64,000 nt of DNA from Pleomorphomonas oryzae DSM 16300 (GTDB lineage: Bacteria; Pseudomonadota; Alphaproteobacteria; Rhizobiales; Pleomorphomonadaceae): contig NZ_AUHB01000012.1 in assembly GCF_000422965.1 (NCBI RefSeq), forward strand, positions 62,001 through 126,000. The letters are read 5' to 3'. A program made the translations under genes and the position numbers. Shown piece by piece: positions 50,781 through 60,467 of this stretch. The notes below the pieces were generated by a model. The model saw nothing but the letters and a program-made list of their open reading frames with translations, had not been told where the DNA came from and ran no database searches. How positions within the stretch are numbered: position 1 is the stretch's first letter; each line of letters opens with the position of its first letter.

Positions 50781-52010
50781 ATGTCGAGCATGGCTGGCGA
50801 CGACGACGATCTCTCGGCGGACTGGGGCGCGGCACTGGCGGAGCAGCGCGCCGACAGCGGCGACGATATGGACGATCTCGCCGCCGAATGGGGCGCCGCG
50901 CTCGAAGAGCAGGGCGTCGAGAATGCCGACGCGGTGGCGGCCCAATGGGCGGCGATGATCGACGACAACGACGCCGAGCTCGACGCGTCGAGCCGCGGCG
51001 CCGACCGCGTGCTCAACCAGGAAGAAATCGACAATCTGCTCGGCTTCAACGTCGAGGATCACGTCTCCAGCGAGCAGAGCGGCATTCGCTCGCTGGTCAA
51101 CTCGGCGCTGGTTTCCTATGAGCGCCTGCCGATGCTGGAAATCGTCTTCGACCGCTTCGTGCGGGAGACGACGACGACGCTCAGAAACTTCACGTCAGAC
51201 AACGTCGAAGTGTCGCTCGACGGCATCTCGTCCGTGCGCTTCGGCGACTATCTCAATTCGATCCCGCTGCCGGCCATTCTGGCGGTGGTCAAGGCCGAGC
51301 AATGGGACAACTACGGCCTGATGACGGTCGATAGCTCGCTCATCTATTCGATCATCGACGTGCTGCTGGGCGGCGGTCGCGGCACCTCGGCGATCCGCGT
51401 CGAGGGGCGGCCTTATACGACGATCGAGATGAATCTCGTCCGCCGCATGATCGACCTTTTGCTGGCCGATTGCGAGAAGGCCTTCGCGCCGCTCACCCAG
51501 ATCAACTTCACGCTGGAGCGCCTCGAAACCAACCCACGCTTCGCGCCGATCTCGCGCCCGGCCAACGCCTGTATCCTGATCCAGTTCCGCGTCGACATGG
51601 AGGATCGCGGCGGCATCGTCGAGATGCTGCTGCCCTATGCCACCATCGAGCCCATTCGCAATCTGCTGCTGCAGATGATCATGGGTGAAAAGTTCGGCCG
51701 CGACAATATTTGGGAAGGCCACCTCGCCACAGAGATCTACAATGCCGACCTGGAAGTCGACGCCGTGCTGGTCGAGGAAGAGCTGCCGCTGTCCATGGTG
51801 ATGGATCTCGAAGTGGGGCAGACGCTGCTGTTCGGCGTATCGCCGAGCGACCCGGTGGCCATCAAGTGCGGCGACGTTCACATCAGCTCCGGCAACATCG
51901 GCCGGCTCGGTGACAAAGTGTCGGTCAAGATCAACAGAAATCTGAAGCGGCCGCGTATGACGCTGGCGGCCTTCGAGCGCGCGGTTCAGAAGGAGATGCA
52001 GAACACATGA
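50781..52010 (+). CDS. fliM: Flagellar switch protein FliM with extended acidic N-terminus
   Basis: A 409-residue C-ring switch protein. The CheY-P-binding motif RVLNQEEIDNLLGF is at about 77-89 rather than at the very N-terminus. It is preceded by a 75-residue acidic extension containing three similar units (DLSADWGAALAEQ, DLAAEWGAALEEQ, AVAAQWAAMIDDN). The middle domain (about 120-310, MLEIVFDRFVRETTTTLRNF and LGGGRGTSAIR) and C-terminal SpoA domain (VGQTLLFGVSPSDPVAIKCG) are normal. It overlaps pflI by 4 bp (ATGA). Confidence 0.95.
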   Translation: MSSMAGDDDDLSADWGAALAEQRADSGDDMDDLAAEWGAALEEQGVENADAVAAQWAAMIDDNDAELDASSRGADRVLNQEEIDNLLGFNVEDHVSSEQSGIRSLVNSALVSYERLPMLEIVFDRFVRETTTTLRNFTSDNVEVSLDGISSVRFGDYLNSIPLPAILAVVKAEQWDNYGLMTVDSSLIYSIIDVLLGGGRGTSAIRVEGRPYTTIEMNLVRRMIDLLLADCEKAFAPLTQINFTLERLETNPRFAPISRPANACILIQFRVDMEDRGGIVEMLLPYATIEPIRNLLLQMIMGEKFGRDNIWEGHLATEIYNADLEVDAVLVEEELPLSMVMDLEVGQTLLFGVSPSDPVAIKCGDVHISSGNIGRLGDKVSVKINRNLKRPRMTLAAFERAVQKEMQNT

Positions 52011-52483
52011 CCTCCGGCCTCAATCTGGGCGTGGCGATCGAGATCGTCGTTGCCATCCTTCTCGCGCTCACCATCGTCTACTGCGCCATCCTCAATCGCC
52101 GCCTGACGCGTCTCAGAGCCGATGAAGAAATATTGCGCGCCACGATCTCCGAGCTGATCACCGCCACCGAGATCGCCGAACGGGCAATCCTTGGCCTCAA
52201 GGCGACCGCCTCCGAGTGCGAGCGAGCGGTGGGTGGCCGCATGCTGGCTGCCGAAACGCTGCTCGGCGATCTCGATCAGCGGCTGACGGCCGGCAACGAG
52301 ATCGTGAAAAGGATCGGTGCCATCGTTGGCGCCGCCCGCACCGGGGCCGTTCCGCCGATGGCCGACATCGAACCGGAGCCGATGGGGCGCGAGAGCAGCG
52401 CGCGTAACCTCAAGGCAGCTGCCGAGGCGGCGGCGGAACGTTTGTCGGCTCTTCGGCGCGGCAAGCGGGAGGCCGCTGCGTGA
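52007..52483 (+). CDS. pflI: DUF6468 flagellar positioning-type protein (PflI-like)
   Basis: A 158-residue protein with one N-terminal membrane helix (about 8-27, AIEIVVAILLALTIVYCA) and a cytoplasmic coiled-coil from about 30 to 110. The position directly after fliM and the architecture match Caulobacter PflI, needed for correct polar placement of the flagellum. It overlaps fliM and motE by 4 bp each (ATGA and GTGA), so translation is coupled. Assignment depends on order and topology more than on strong motifs. Confidence 0.75.
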   Translation: MTSGLNLGVAIEIVVAILLALTIVYCAILNRRLTRLRADEEILRATISELITATEIAERAILGLKATASECERAVGGRMLAAETLLGDLDQRLTAGNEIVKRIGAIVGAARTGAVPPMADIEPEPMGRESSARNLKAAAEAAAERLSALRRGKREAAA

Positions 52484-53850
52484 AAAGGATCCGCCTGCTT
52501 CCATTGGTGCTGATTGCCGTTTCGGCGTTGCTCGCCGTGAAGGTGCTCGGCTTCGTAATGGGGGTGGAACCGTTCGCGGTGGGGCCGCTGTCGGCCGTTG
52601 CATCGGGCGGTGAGGCGGCAAGTCATGGTGAGGCTGCGGCCCCGGCGGCCGCAGCGGCCGATACATCGGCGGTTGACCGCCTGACGGCGCCCATCGACCT
52701 TGCCGACGAATACAAGAAGCTCAAGGCAGAGCAGGATAAGGCGGCGGCCGGGCATGGCGAGGCGCCTGCCGAAGGAAAGAAGCCTGCCGAAGACGGTCAC
52801 GCCGCCGCGCCGGCTGCCACGCCCGCCGATGGAGGCGCCCACGAGGCCGCCCCGGCGGCGGACGCCACCCATGGCGCTGCGCCGGCAGAGACAAAGCCCA
52901 CCGATGCGAAACCCGCTGAAGGCGCCGCCCCGGCGGCCGACGCCGCGCATGGCGCTGCCCCGGCGGATGCCAAGCCAGCCGACAATGGCGCACCGACGGC
53001 CGATACCCACGCTGCTGCGCCTGCCGATGCCAAGCCCGCAGCGGCTGGCGGTCACGAGGCCGCCCCTGCCGCCGATGCCCACGGCAAGCCGGCCGATGCC
53101 GGACACGAGGCCAAGACGAAGACCGGTGTCTATACCGAGCGGCCACAGGAATATTCCCCGCCGATCGGCTCATCGGAACGGGCCATTCTGGAAGGCCTCG
53201 CTCAGCGGCGAGACGATCTCGACAAGCGGGCGCAGGATCTCGACCTCCGCGCCAAGCTGCTCGAAGCTGCGGAAAAGCGTCTCAACGAACGACTGAGCCA
53301 GTTGCAATCCATCGAAACCCAGCTCGGTGTGGCCGGGGGCGGGGTTCCCGCCGCGGCCGCTCCAGCACCGGCTTCGACATCGGCGGCAACGCCGGCATCG
53401 ACACCAGCATCCGCCTCGGCATCCGCGCCGAAGTCGGCATCTGTTTCTACGCCCGCCTCCGCATCCACGGCGGCTTCCCCCGCGGCGCCAGCCGCTCCTG
53501 GGGCAGCCCCGGCGATGAACGAGCAAATGGCCTCCTTGGTGTCGCTCTATGAGGGCATGAAGCCAAAGGCCGCCGCCGCCGTGTTCGACAAGCTCGACAC
53601 CGGCACGCTGCTCGAACTTGCCGGCCACATGAACCCGCGCAAACTGTCGCCGATCATGGCCGCCATGGACCCGGAGAAGGCCAGCCGCATCACCGGCCTG
53701 ATGGTTGGCGCCCAGCAGGCGCAGAAGCACGTCGTCGTTCAGGTGGAGCAGATGGCGCCGGCGCTTGGACCGGCGCCGGATGCCGGTGGGGCACCGCCGG
53801 CCGACACCTCGCAGTTACCGCAGATCATGCCTGCGCCGACCGGACACTGA
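52480..53850 (+). CDS. motE: MotE-like flagellar motor protein with long Ala/Pro-rich linker
   Basis: A 456-residue protein: N-terminal membrane helix (about 5-29), then about 190 residues of low-complexity Ala/Pro/Asp/His sequence with recurring AADAAHGAAPADAKPA-like units, a coiled coil (about 225-285, ILEGLAQRRDDLDKRAQDLD), a second Ala/Ser/Pro linker, and a C-terminal MgtE-N-like helical domain (SLYEGMKPKAAAAVFDKLDT, AAMDPEKASRITGLM). This is the MotE layout; in Sinorhizobium MotE is a periplasmic chaperone of MotC. The linker is much longer than in typical members. The start is GTG at 52480, overlapping pflI. Confidence 0.8.
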   Translation: MKRIRLLPLVLIAVSALLAVKVLGFVMGVEPFAVGPLSAVASGGEAASHGEAAAPAAAAADTSAVDRLTAPIDLADEYKKLKAEQDKAAAGHGEAPAEGKKPAEDGHAAAPAATPADGGAHEAAPAADATHGAAPAETKPTDAKPAEGAAPAADAAHGAAPADAKPADNGAPTADTHAAAPADAKPAAAGGHEAAPAADAHGKPADAGHEAKTKTGVYTERPQEYSPPIGSSERAILEGLAQRRDDLDKRAQDLDLRAKLLEAAEKRLNERLSQLQSIETQLGVAGGGVPAAAAPAPASTSAATPASTPASASASAPKSASVSTPASASTAASPAAPAAPGAAPAMNEQMASLVSLYEGMKPKAAAAVFDKLDTGTLLELAGHMNPRKLSPIMAAMDPEKASRITGLMVGAQQAQKHVVVQVEQMAPALGPAPDAGGAPPADTSQLPQIMPAPTGH

Positions 53851-53979
53851 TCGTTGCTCGGTGGCGCAGAATTCCCCTGAAAATCCGGTTATTTCTCAGA
53901 CGGAAGTAACGGCAAATTAAGCGCATATCTCCTAGGCTTCCGAGGCGCCGGTGTGTTTCGGCGTCATCGGGGTGTGTTC

Positions 53980-56900
53980 ATGCGTTTTGCCCGGTTGGTG
54001 CGTGAGGCAGCGTTGCGTATTCGGTCGTCGGTCCGTCTTGTGGCCGTCGTCGCAACGCTATGTCTTGTGACGATCGGGGCGTTGAGCGCGGCAAAGGCCC
54101 AGCAGGCTGCCGAGCCGGTGAACGTCGAGTTCCGGTCCGACGCCCATTTCGGCCGCATGATCCTGACCTTCCCCAACCTCAACCTTCTGCCGCCGCATAA
54201 GGTGACGTCGGACAGCGGCGTGTTGGTCATCCAGTTCGATCAGCCAGTCAATCTCGATGCCGAGGCGGCGGTGACCCGGCTCGCCGACTATGTGCTGATC
54301 GCACGCACCGATCCCGATGGTCTCGGCGTTCGCATGGCGCTGGCCCGCTCGGTCAAGATCAACGTGATGGAGGCCGGGCCGCAGCTTTTCGTCGATTTTC
54401 TGCCCGGCAACTGGACCGGCGAGACACCGCGCCTGCCCGATGAGGTGGTCACTGCGCTCGCCAAGAAGGCGGACGAGATGGCCAAAGCGGCCGCGGCGGC
54501 GCAGAAAATGATTGCCGAGACCGAGAAGCCCATCCGGATCGATGTCTCCGCTGCCAAGGCGCCGACGTTCAGCCGCCTGACCTTCAAGTGGAACGTGCCG
54601 TTCGAGGTCGACTTCCGGCGCACCGATCTCGGTGTGGATCTGCGCTTCAATCGCATGGCGACGCCCGATCTGACGCCGATCCGCGCCGATCCGCCCCCAT
54701 ATGTCAACGACATCACCGCCGAGCAGGGCGAACAGGGCCTCACCGTCCACGTGCTGGCCGACAGCGTAGCCGACGTCCGTGCCTATAAGGATGGCGATAG
54801 CTATGTCGTCGACGTGCGCGGACCCGACAATCCGGCTGCGATGACGCCGCTTGATCGCGCGCTGCAGTCGGCCGTCTCGCCGTTGCCAGCGGCGCCGGCT
54901 GGCGCAACGCAAGCGGTGAGCTCCGGCGGGCACGATGCTCCGCCACCGGCTGGAGAAAAGGCGGCGGCCACGGTCCAGCCTCCCGTCGCCGATCATGTCG
55001 CCCCGGACGCCCCCAGCGGGGCCGCTGCGCCGACCAATGGCAAAGTGGCACCGCAAACCCAGACAGCGGCGGCCGATCCCGGCACGCCGGTCGCCACCGC
55101 GACGCCGGACGGCTCTCATCAGACTGTTCCGCCAGCCAATGGCGTGGCACCGCGCGCCGACACAACGGCCGTAGCGCCGGTCGCAACCCCTCCGACGACT
55201 GACGCTGGAGCCACCTCAGCACAGCCGAACGCCCAGCCGGACATGGCGCCAGCAGCGCCCATGCGGCCGGAGATCGTCGCGCCGGCCGGCAAGCCGAAGG
55301 CCGATGTCGCCGAGCTGCCCGAGAACGCTGTTGCGCGGGCGCTGGTCGACGGTGTGATCCGTGTCGAGTCCGAGCGAGTTGGCCAGGCCGTCCACATCAC
55401 CTTCCCCTATCAGAAGGAAGTTGGCGCGGCGCTGTTCATGCGCGACAACACGCTTTGGATGGTATTCGACGATACGGCGCCGATCGATGCGGCGACGCTA
55501 CAGGATGCCTTCGTCGGCTATGCCAAGAGCATCGAGCCAACGACGCTCGACGGCGCCCAGCTGATCCGCATCGAGTTGATCGATCGCTACGTTTCCACCA
55601 TGAGCCCCGATGGTCCCAAGTGGGTGGTGACGATTGGCGAAATGGTCACTGATCCGACCCGGCCGCTGTCGATTGCTCGGCAGGTGCATCCGGATGGATC
55701 GAAGTCGCTCGATATCCCCTTCGGTCCGGTCTCCCGCATCCACAAGCTGACTGATCCGCGCAGCGAGGATTCGGTCATTGTGGTCACCGGCAAGGGGCAG
55801 GCACGCGGCCTCGTCAAGCCACATGCCTTTACCGAGCTCGATGCACTGGCTTCCATTCACGGGCTCGCTTTGGTGCCAAAGGTGGATGACCTCCAGGTGA
55901 CCTCCGACGGTATTCTGGTGTCGGTCGGTCGTCCCGGAGGGCTCGCCGTGTCGACGCTTGCCGAGGAGAAGAAGGCGACGTTGTTCGACCTGCCGGGCGC
56001 GCTCGGCTCGTCGATCGCGCGCAAGGAGGCGGTGATCGATTTCGGCGACGTTCGCAATGCTGATGCCGCCAATTATCGGAGTACCCGCCAGAAGCTGATG
56101 ACGTCGATCACCCAGGCTCGCGATGTGCCGGAGCGCGTCAATCTCTGGTACAAGGCGGCGACCCTTGCGCTGGCCGAGGGGCTTGGTCCCGAGACCACCG
56201 GCATTCTGGATCTCGTTGGCAAGCTGGCGCCGGAAGAGACCGCTGCGGGCCGTATGGCCGCCCTGAGGGCTGGTGGCGAGTATTTCACCTACCGGCCGGA
56301 GCAGACGCTGAAACTTCTGGATCGGCGCGACTTCGACGACAGCGCCGATGCATCTGTGTGGAAGGCCATGGCGCTCAGCGATCTCGGCCGGCATGAAGAT
56401 GCCGTGGCGGAGTTTGCCAAGGGCGACGCGGTGATCGGCACCTTTCCGCCGGCCATTCAGCGCCGCTACGCGCTGAGCCATATTGCCTCGGCGATCGATC
56501 TCAAAGACTACACGACGGCGCGCGACCTCCTGGCACGGCTCGACCCGAGCAGCCTCAGCCCCAACGAACGCGCGCGGCTCGATCTTCTCAACGCCCTGGC
56601 GCGCGATGCGGCGGGCCATGCCATGGACGCCGTGGCGCTTCTGTCCAACATCGTGCGCGAACACCAGGGGCCGATCGCCGCCGAGGCGACCTACCGCCTG
56701 GTCCAGATGCAGCGGCGCGAGGGCTTGATCACGCTCGACCAAGGCATCGACCGGTTGGAACAGCTGGCTGTCACTTGGCGTGGTGATGAACTGGAGCTCA
56801 AGACGCTGCGTCTGCTCGGTCAGTATGCGGTGGAGCGTGGCAATTATCGGCGCGCCTTCGAGGTGATGCGGGTTGCCGAACAGGTCAATCCCAATTCGAG

Positions 56901-57834
56901 CACCTCGCGGCAGATGACCGAGGAAATGCAAACCGCCTTCTCGCAGGTCTTCCTCGACAAGAAAAATTCCGATCTCAGCCCGGTGCAGGCGCTGTCGCTC
57001 TATTATGACTATCGCGAACTGACGCCGAGCGGACGCCGGGGCGATGCCATGGTGCGCAAGCTCGCCGATCGTCTTGTCGGTGTCGACCTTCTGCCTCAGG
57101 CGGCATCGCTGCTCGACTATCAGGTGAAGAACCGGCTGCGCGGCGCAGCGCGCGCCCAGGTCGCCGCCGATCTCGCGCTCGTCTATCTTCTCGACCATCG
57201 GGCGGACAAGGCCCTGTTCACGCTGTCGACCACCCGTCAGGCCTCGCTGCCGGTGGCGATCGAGCGTCAGCGGCGCACCGTCGAAGCCAAGGCCATGGCC
57301 GACTCCGGCAATCCCGACGGCGCGCTTGAGGTGCTGCAGCCGCTCGATGGTGTGGAGATCGGCCGCCTCAGGGCCGACATCCTCTGGTCGGCCAATCGCT
57401 ATGCCGATGCCGGGACGGCCTATGAGCGAATGCTCGGCACCCGCTGGACCGACGCGATGCCGCTCAGCGACAGCGAGCAATTGGCCGTTCTCAAGGCGGG
57501 GATCGCCTACACGCTGGCCGGCGACCGCATGAGCATCGACCGCCTCCGCTCCAAGTATACCGAAAAAATGGCGCCGACCGCCAACGGTTCCGCCTTCGAC
57601 GCGGTGACCGGACCGATCGTGGCGAGTGGCAGCGACTTCCAGACCATCGTCAAGTCGATCGCCGATGCCGACACCATGAAGAGCTTCCTCGCCGACTATC
57701 GCAAACGCTATCTCGACGTCGAAACCAACGGCGACAAGCCTGACATGGTTGCGCCGGCCGAGGGCGCCGTCACGACGAAGCCGAGCGAATCCAACGCCTC
57801 GGCCGATGCCGGCGGCCCGACCAACGCCGGTTAA
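53980..57834 (+). CDS. Large exported tetratricopeptide-repeat protein of the flagellar cluster
   Basis: A 1284-residue protein with a signal peptide or anchor (about 18-40, SSVRLVAVVATLCLVTIGAL, cut near AKAQQ). Then a beta-rich domain (45-290, starting VEFRSDAHFGRMILTFP), an Ala/Pro/Thr linker (about 290-450), a second beta-rich region repeating the style of the first (for example GQAVHITFPYQKEVGAALFM), and a helical TPR-like C-terminal half (about 700-1240). Similar unnamed TPR proteins sit after motE/fliM in other alphaproteobacterial flagellar clusters; the function is unknown. The ATG at 53980 is preferred to GTG at 53953. Confidence 0.75.
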   Translation: MRFARLVREAALRIRSSVRLVAVVATLCLVTIGALSAAKAQQAAEPVNVEFRSDAHFGRMILTFPNLNLLPPHKVTSDSGVLVIQFDQPVNLDAEAAVTRLADYVLIARTDPDGLGVRMALARSVKINVMEAGPQLFVDFLPGNWTGETPRLPDEVVTALAKKADEMAKAAAAAQKMIAETEKPIRIDVSAAKAPTFSRLTFKWNVPFEVDFRRTDLGVDLRFNRMATPDLTPIRADPPPYVNDITAEQGEQGLTVHVLADSVADVRAYKDGDSYVVDVRGPDNPAAMTPLDRALQSAVSPLPAAPAGATQAVSSGGHDAPPPAGEKAAATVQPPVADHVAPDAPSGAAAPTNGKVAPQTQTAAADPGTPVATATPDGSHQTVPPANGVAPRADTTAVAPVATPPTTDAGATSAQPNAQPDMAPAAPMRPEIVAPAGKPKADVAELPENAVARALVDGVIRVESERVGQAVHITFPYQKEVGAALFMRDNTLWMVFDDTAPIDAATLQDAFVGYAKSIEPTTLDGAQLIRIELIDRYVSTMSPDGPKWVVTIGEMVTDPTRPLSIARQVHPDGSKSLDIPFGPVSRIHKLTDPRSEDSVIVVTGKGQARGLVKPHAFTELDALASIHGLALVPKVDDLQVTSDGILVSVGRPGGLAVSTLAEEKKATLFDLPGALGSSIARKEAVIDFGDVRNADAANYRSTRQKLMTSITQARDVPERVNLWYKAATLALAEGLGPETTGILDLVGKLAPEETAAGRMAALRAGGEYFTYRPEQTLKLLDRRDFDDSADASVWKAMALSDLGRHEDAVAEFAKGDAVIGTFPPAIQRRYALSHIASAIDLKDYTTARDLLARLDPSSLSPNERARLDLLNALARDAAGHAMDAVALLSNIVREHQGPIAAEATYRLVQMQRREGLITLDQGIDRLEQLAVTWRGDELELKTLRLLGQYAVERGNYRRAFEVMRVAEQVNPNSSTSRQMTEEMQTAFSQVFLDKKNSDLSPVQALSLYYDYRELTPSGRRGDAMVRKLADRLVGVDLLPQAASLLDYQVKNRLRGAARAQVAADLALVYLLDHRADKALFTLSTTRQASLPVAIERQRRTVEAKAMADSGNPDGALEVLQPLDGVEIGRLRADILWSANRYADAGTAYERMLGTRWTDAMPLSDSEQLAVLKAGIAYTLAGDRMSIDRLRSKYTEKMAPTANGSAFDAVTGPIVASGSDFQTIVKSIADADTMKSFLADYRKRYLDVETNGDKPDMVAPAEGAVTTKPSESNASADAGGPTNAG

Positions 57835-57883
57835 TTCCGGTTTCGCCAATCAGATTGTGTGAGCACAGGCTGCAATATGGCAC

Positions 57884-58702
57884 TTATCCGCCAGCGTAGC
57901 TGCGCACCAAGCTGCCGGCGAGCAGCGCCCAGCCGTCGACCAGCACGAAAAAGATCAGCTTAAACGGCAGCGACACCACCTGCGGCGGCAGCATCATCAT
58001 GCCCATGGCCATCAGGATCGACGACACGACCATGTCGATGATCAGGAAGGGCAGGTAGATCAGGAAGCCGATCTCGAAGGCACGACGCAGCTCGGAGATC
58101 ATGAAGGCCGGGATGATGATGCGCGTTTCGAGATCGGCCTGGCTTTCCGGCTGCGGCAGGTTGGCAAGGTCGACGAACAGGCGCAGGTCGGACTCGCGGG
58201 TGTGCGCCAGCATGAAGGCACGCATCGGCCGCATGGTGCGGGCAAAGCCCTCGGTTAGCTCGATCTGATTGTTGACTACCGGTTCGATACCGTTGGTGTA
58301 GGCCTCCTGAAAAGTGGGGGCCATGATGAACGCGGTCAAAAACAGCGCCAGCGAAATCATCACCGCGTTGGGGGGCGCCGACTGCAGGCCGATGGCCGAT
58401 CTCAACAGCGACAGCACGACGACGATGCGCGTGAACGACGTCATCATGACGACGATCGACGGGGCGAGGCTCAAAACGGTGAGAAGGCCGACGAGCTGAA
58501 CGGCGCGTTCGGTCAGCGTCGACCCTTGGCCGAGCGAAATGCTGACGTCCTGAGCCTCGGCTATCCCGACGGACAAGCCGAGCCAGAGTAGGCCGAGCAG
58601 AAGGGGACAAAGAACAACGAGGAGCGGCCGCAATGCGGCTTTGCGCCGGTCTTGCGCCGGAGTCGTTCCGGTCTCATCGGTTCTGCCGTCGTCCGCCGCC
58701 AT
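57884..58702 (-). CDS. fliP: Flagellar export gate protein FliP
   Basis: A 272-residue membrane protein of the type III export gate. Cleavable N-terminal signal (about 25-55), then the FliP signature TVLSLAPSIVVMMTSFTRIV with LSLLRSAIGLQSAPPNAVMI, and C-terminal PFLIIDMVVSSILMAMGMMMLPP. The ATG at 58702 has GGAAGGG upstream; a longer in-frame start at 58744 is unlikely. It follows fliO by 132 bp on the same strand, and converges with the TPR gene 49 bp away. Confidence 0.93.
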   Translation of the reverse strand: MAADDGRTDETGTTPAQDRRKAALRPLLVVLCPLLLGLLWLGLSVGIAEAQDVSISLGQGSTLTERAVQLVGLLTVLSLAPSIVVMMTSFTRIVVVLSLLRSAIGLQSAPPNAVMISLALFLTAFIMAPTFQEAYTNGIEPVVNNQIELTEGFARTMRPMRAFMLAHTRESDLRLFVDLANLPQPESQADLETRIIIPAFMISELRRAFEIGFLIYLPFLIIDMVVSSILMAMGMMMLPPQVVSLPFKLIFFVLVDGWALLAGSLVRSYAGG

Positions 58703-58834
58703 CGCGCCCTTCCGAGAGGACCGGCGTGCTGCGCACCCGGTCATGACCGGACGCGAATCATCCGGCTTCTCGGCACACTGTCACCCTGGCCGGTGAGCGG
58801 CTCAAGGCGACAGCCTTCGAAAGCGGGGAAGCGG

Positions 58835-60196
58835 TCAGCGTTTTCCCTTGGAATCGCCAGCCAGCTCATCGAGCAGGCGGGCCATCTCGTTTTCCAGAGA
58901 GGAGAAATCGGCGTTGTTCCGTGCATCGTCTTCCGACGCTTCGGCCGAGGGAGGCGCCACGACCGGCTCCGGCGCGACCGCGACGGGCTCGGCCGGCAGC
59001 TCAACCGCCCGTGGCTCGGCGACCGGCGGACGAGCCTGCGACCGTTGAGCGATCGGTACGACCGGCTCGCGCTGTGCGACGGGTTCGCGCTGTGCGACAG
59101 GCTCCCGAGTTATACTGGAGGCTCGAGATACGATCGGTTCGCGCTGGGCAATGGGTTCACGGGGCTGGCTGGCTTCACGCTGAGCCACCGGTTCACGAGG
59201 GGCAGCGGCCGGTCTTGGCGTCGGAGCGGCGCGGGGACGAAGCCAGGCGGACGCGGCCGATGCGACGGCCGGCTTCGGCGGCTCGGCCTTGGGTGCTGGC
59301 TCCTGAACGACAGGGGCGGGCGGCTCGACCGCCGGCGCGGCGGCCTCGATCTTCATTTCCTCGATTTCGCTTTTCAGCGCCTCATCGAGCTGACGGGCCA
59401 GATCATCGAATCCAGAGTCTTCGTCGTTTGAGGGGGCGGGCTCGCTCACGGGCGCGCCGCGCGTCGGCTCGGCGGCTTTCTGCTCGATTGGCTGGGCCTC
59501 GGGCGTCGGTCGCTCTTGGGCCGACTTGTCGGTCACGATGGGCGAAATGGCGGAGACTGTCGGCTCTACCCGATGCGCTTCCGGCGGGATGTAAGGAGAG
59601 GGCGGCGTGGTGCGCGCGGTTTCCGGCATGCGGGGCGGAACGCGGTTGAGCCGAGCTTGAATGGACGTCGCCTTGGGGTGCTCGCTGGCGACGTGCGAGG
59701 GGAAGGCAGGACGGATCGGCTCGACAGTCGGCGCCTGGCGCGGTGCGGGCATGGGGCGATTGGCAGCGGCCGGAGGTTCGGTTGCAGCGACGGCGGGTGT
59801 GGCGACGGCAGGCGTCTCGGCCGCGCGAGGCTCGGCCTCGGCTTCGGTCGACACGGAACTGGCCGGACGAGCCGCCCGCCCCAGACTTCCAACCGGTACG
59901 CCGCGAATGATGGTTGGCTCGACGACGAGATCGTTGCCACCGCCCACCAGAATCAGATGCTCGACGCCGTCGCGTCGTACGAGCAGAAGCCGTCGGCGCG
60001 GGTCCAGAGCGATCTGCTCGACAATCGTCAGCCGGTTGTGGCGGCTCCGGCCGATCGAAAGCTGGCCGCCCGTAGCATAGTTCCGCAGAACCCAGCGAAG
60101 CAGCAGCAGCAGCCCGATCACGACCGCGAGGGCTACGGCGTAGCGCACAACGGTGGCACCCGTGGCGCCAAACCAAGTTACCAGCAAATCCTGCAT
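58835..60196 (-). CDS. fliO: Flagellar biosynthesis protein FliO with very long disordered tail
   Basis: A 453-residue protein. The FliO domain is confined to the first 105 residues: membrane helix at about 17-37 (VVRYAVALAVVIGLLLLLRW) and the cytoplasmic RLTIVEQIALDPRRRLLLVR with VEHLILVGGGNDLVVEP. The other 350 residues are Pro/Ala/Glu-rich and disordered, with short repeats REPVAQ/REPIAQ near 370-420, and a short predicted helix at the end (DDARNNADFSSLENEMARLL). FliO helps assemble the FliP ring. Typical FliO is 120-150 residues. It is divergent from flgB. Confidence 0.85.
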   Translation of the reverse strand: MQDLLVTWFGATGATVVRYAVALAVVIGLLLLLRWVLRNYATGGQLSIGRSRHNRLTIVEQIALDPRRRLLLVRRDGVEHLILVGGGNDLVVEPTIIRGVPVGSLGRAARPASSVSTEAEAEPRAAETPAVATPAVAATEPPAAANRPMPAPRQAPTVEPIRPAFPSHVASEHPKATSIQARLNRVPPRMPETARTTPPSPYIPPEAHRVEPTVSAISPIVTDKSAQERPTPEAQPIEQKAAEPTRGAPVSEPAPSNDEDSGFDDLARQLDEALKSEIEEMKIEAAAPAVEPPAPVVQEPAPKAEPPKPAVASAASAWLRPRAAPTPRPAAAPREPVAQREASQPREPIAQREPIVSRASSITREPVAQREPVAQREPVVPIAQRSQARPPVAEPRAVELPAEPVAVAPEPVVAPPSAEASEDDARNNADFSSLENEMARLLDELAGDSKGKR

Positions 60197-60444
60197 CTCA
60201 CTTTTCCACTTAAGACCCGTTGCGTTGAAGGGGCCAATTCGTCAAGTCGATAGCCGGTTTATCTCGAAATGGGAAATTATTCGGAAACGTCTTCGCTCGT
60301 TGCTCGCATTGTTTCACGTGGCTCGGTTACGTGCGGTCGGTCTGCTGTTGCAGAGTGCAACCCTAAGCCAATTCGGTACTTTTGCCCAGCTATCAGCGAA
60401 ATTGGGCGCTTTTCAAGTCTCTAGGCTGGCAGAAGAACAAATTG

Positions 60445-60460
60445 TTAACCATTCATTAAC
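60445..60460 (+). promoter_or_regulatory. CtrA box upstream of flgB
   Basis: TTAA-CCATTCA-TTAAC: an exact TTAA-N7-TTAAC match to the CtrA consensus, 130 bp before the flgB start. In Caulobacter early (class II) flagellar operons are driven by CtrA. Confidence 0.75.
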
Positions 60461-60467
60461 CACGCAG

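Noticed and set aside
55498-57849. A 783-codon minus-strand open frame opposite the TPR gene
   Set aside because: It is a shadow of the plus-strand TPR gene, with an His/Arg/Gly-rich composition and no family resemblance.
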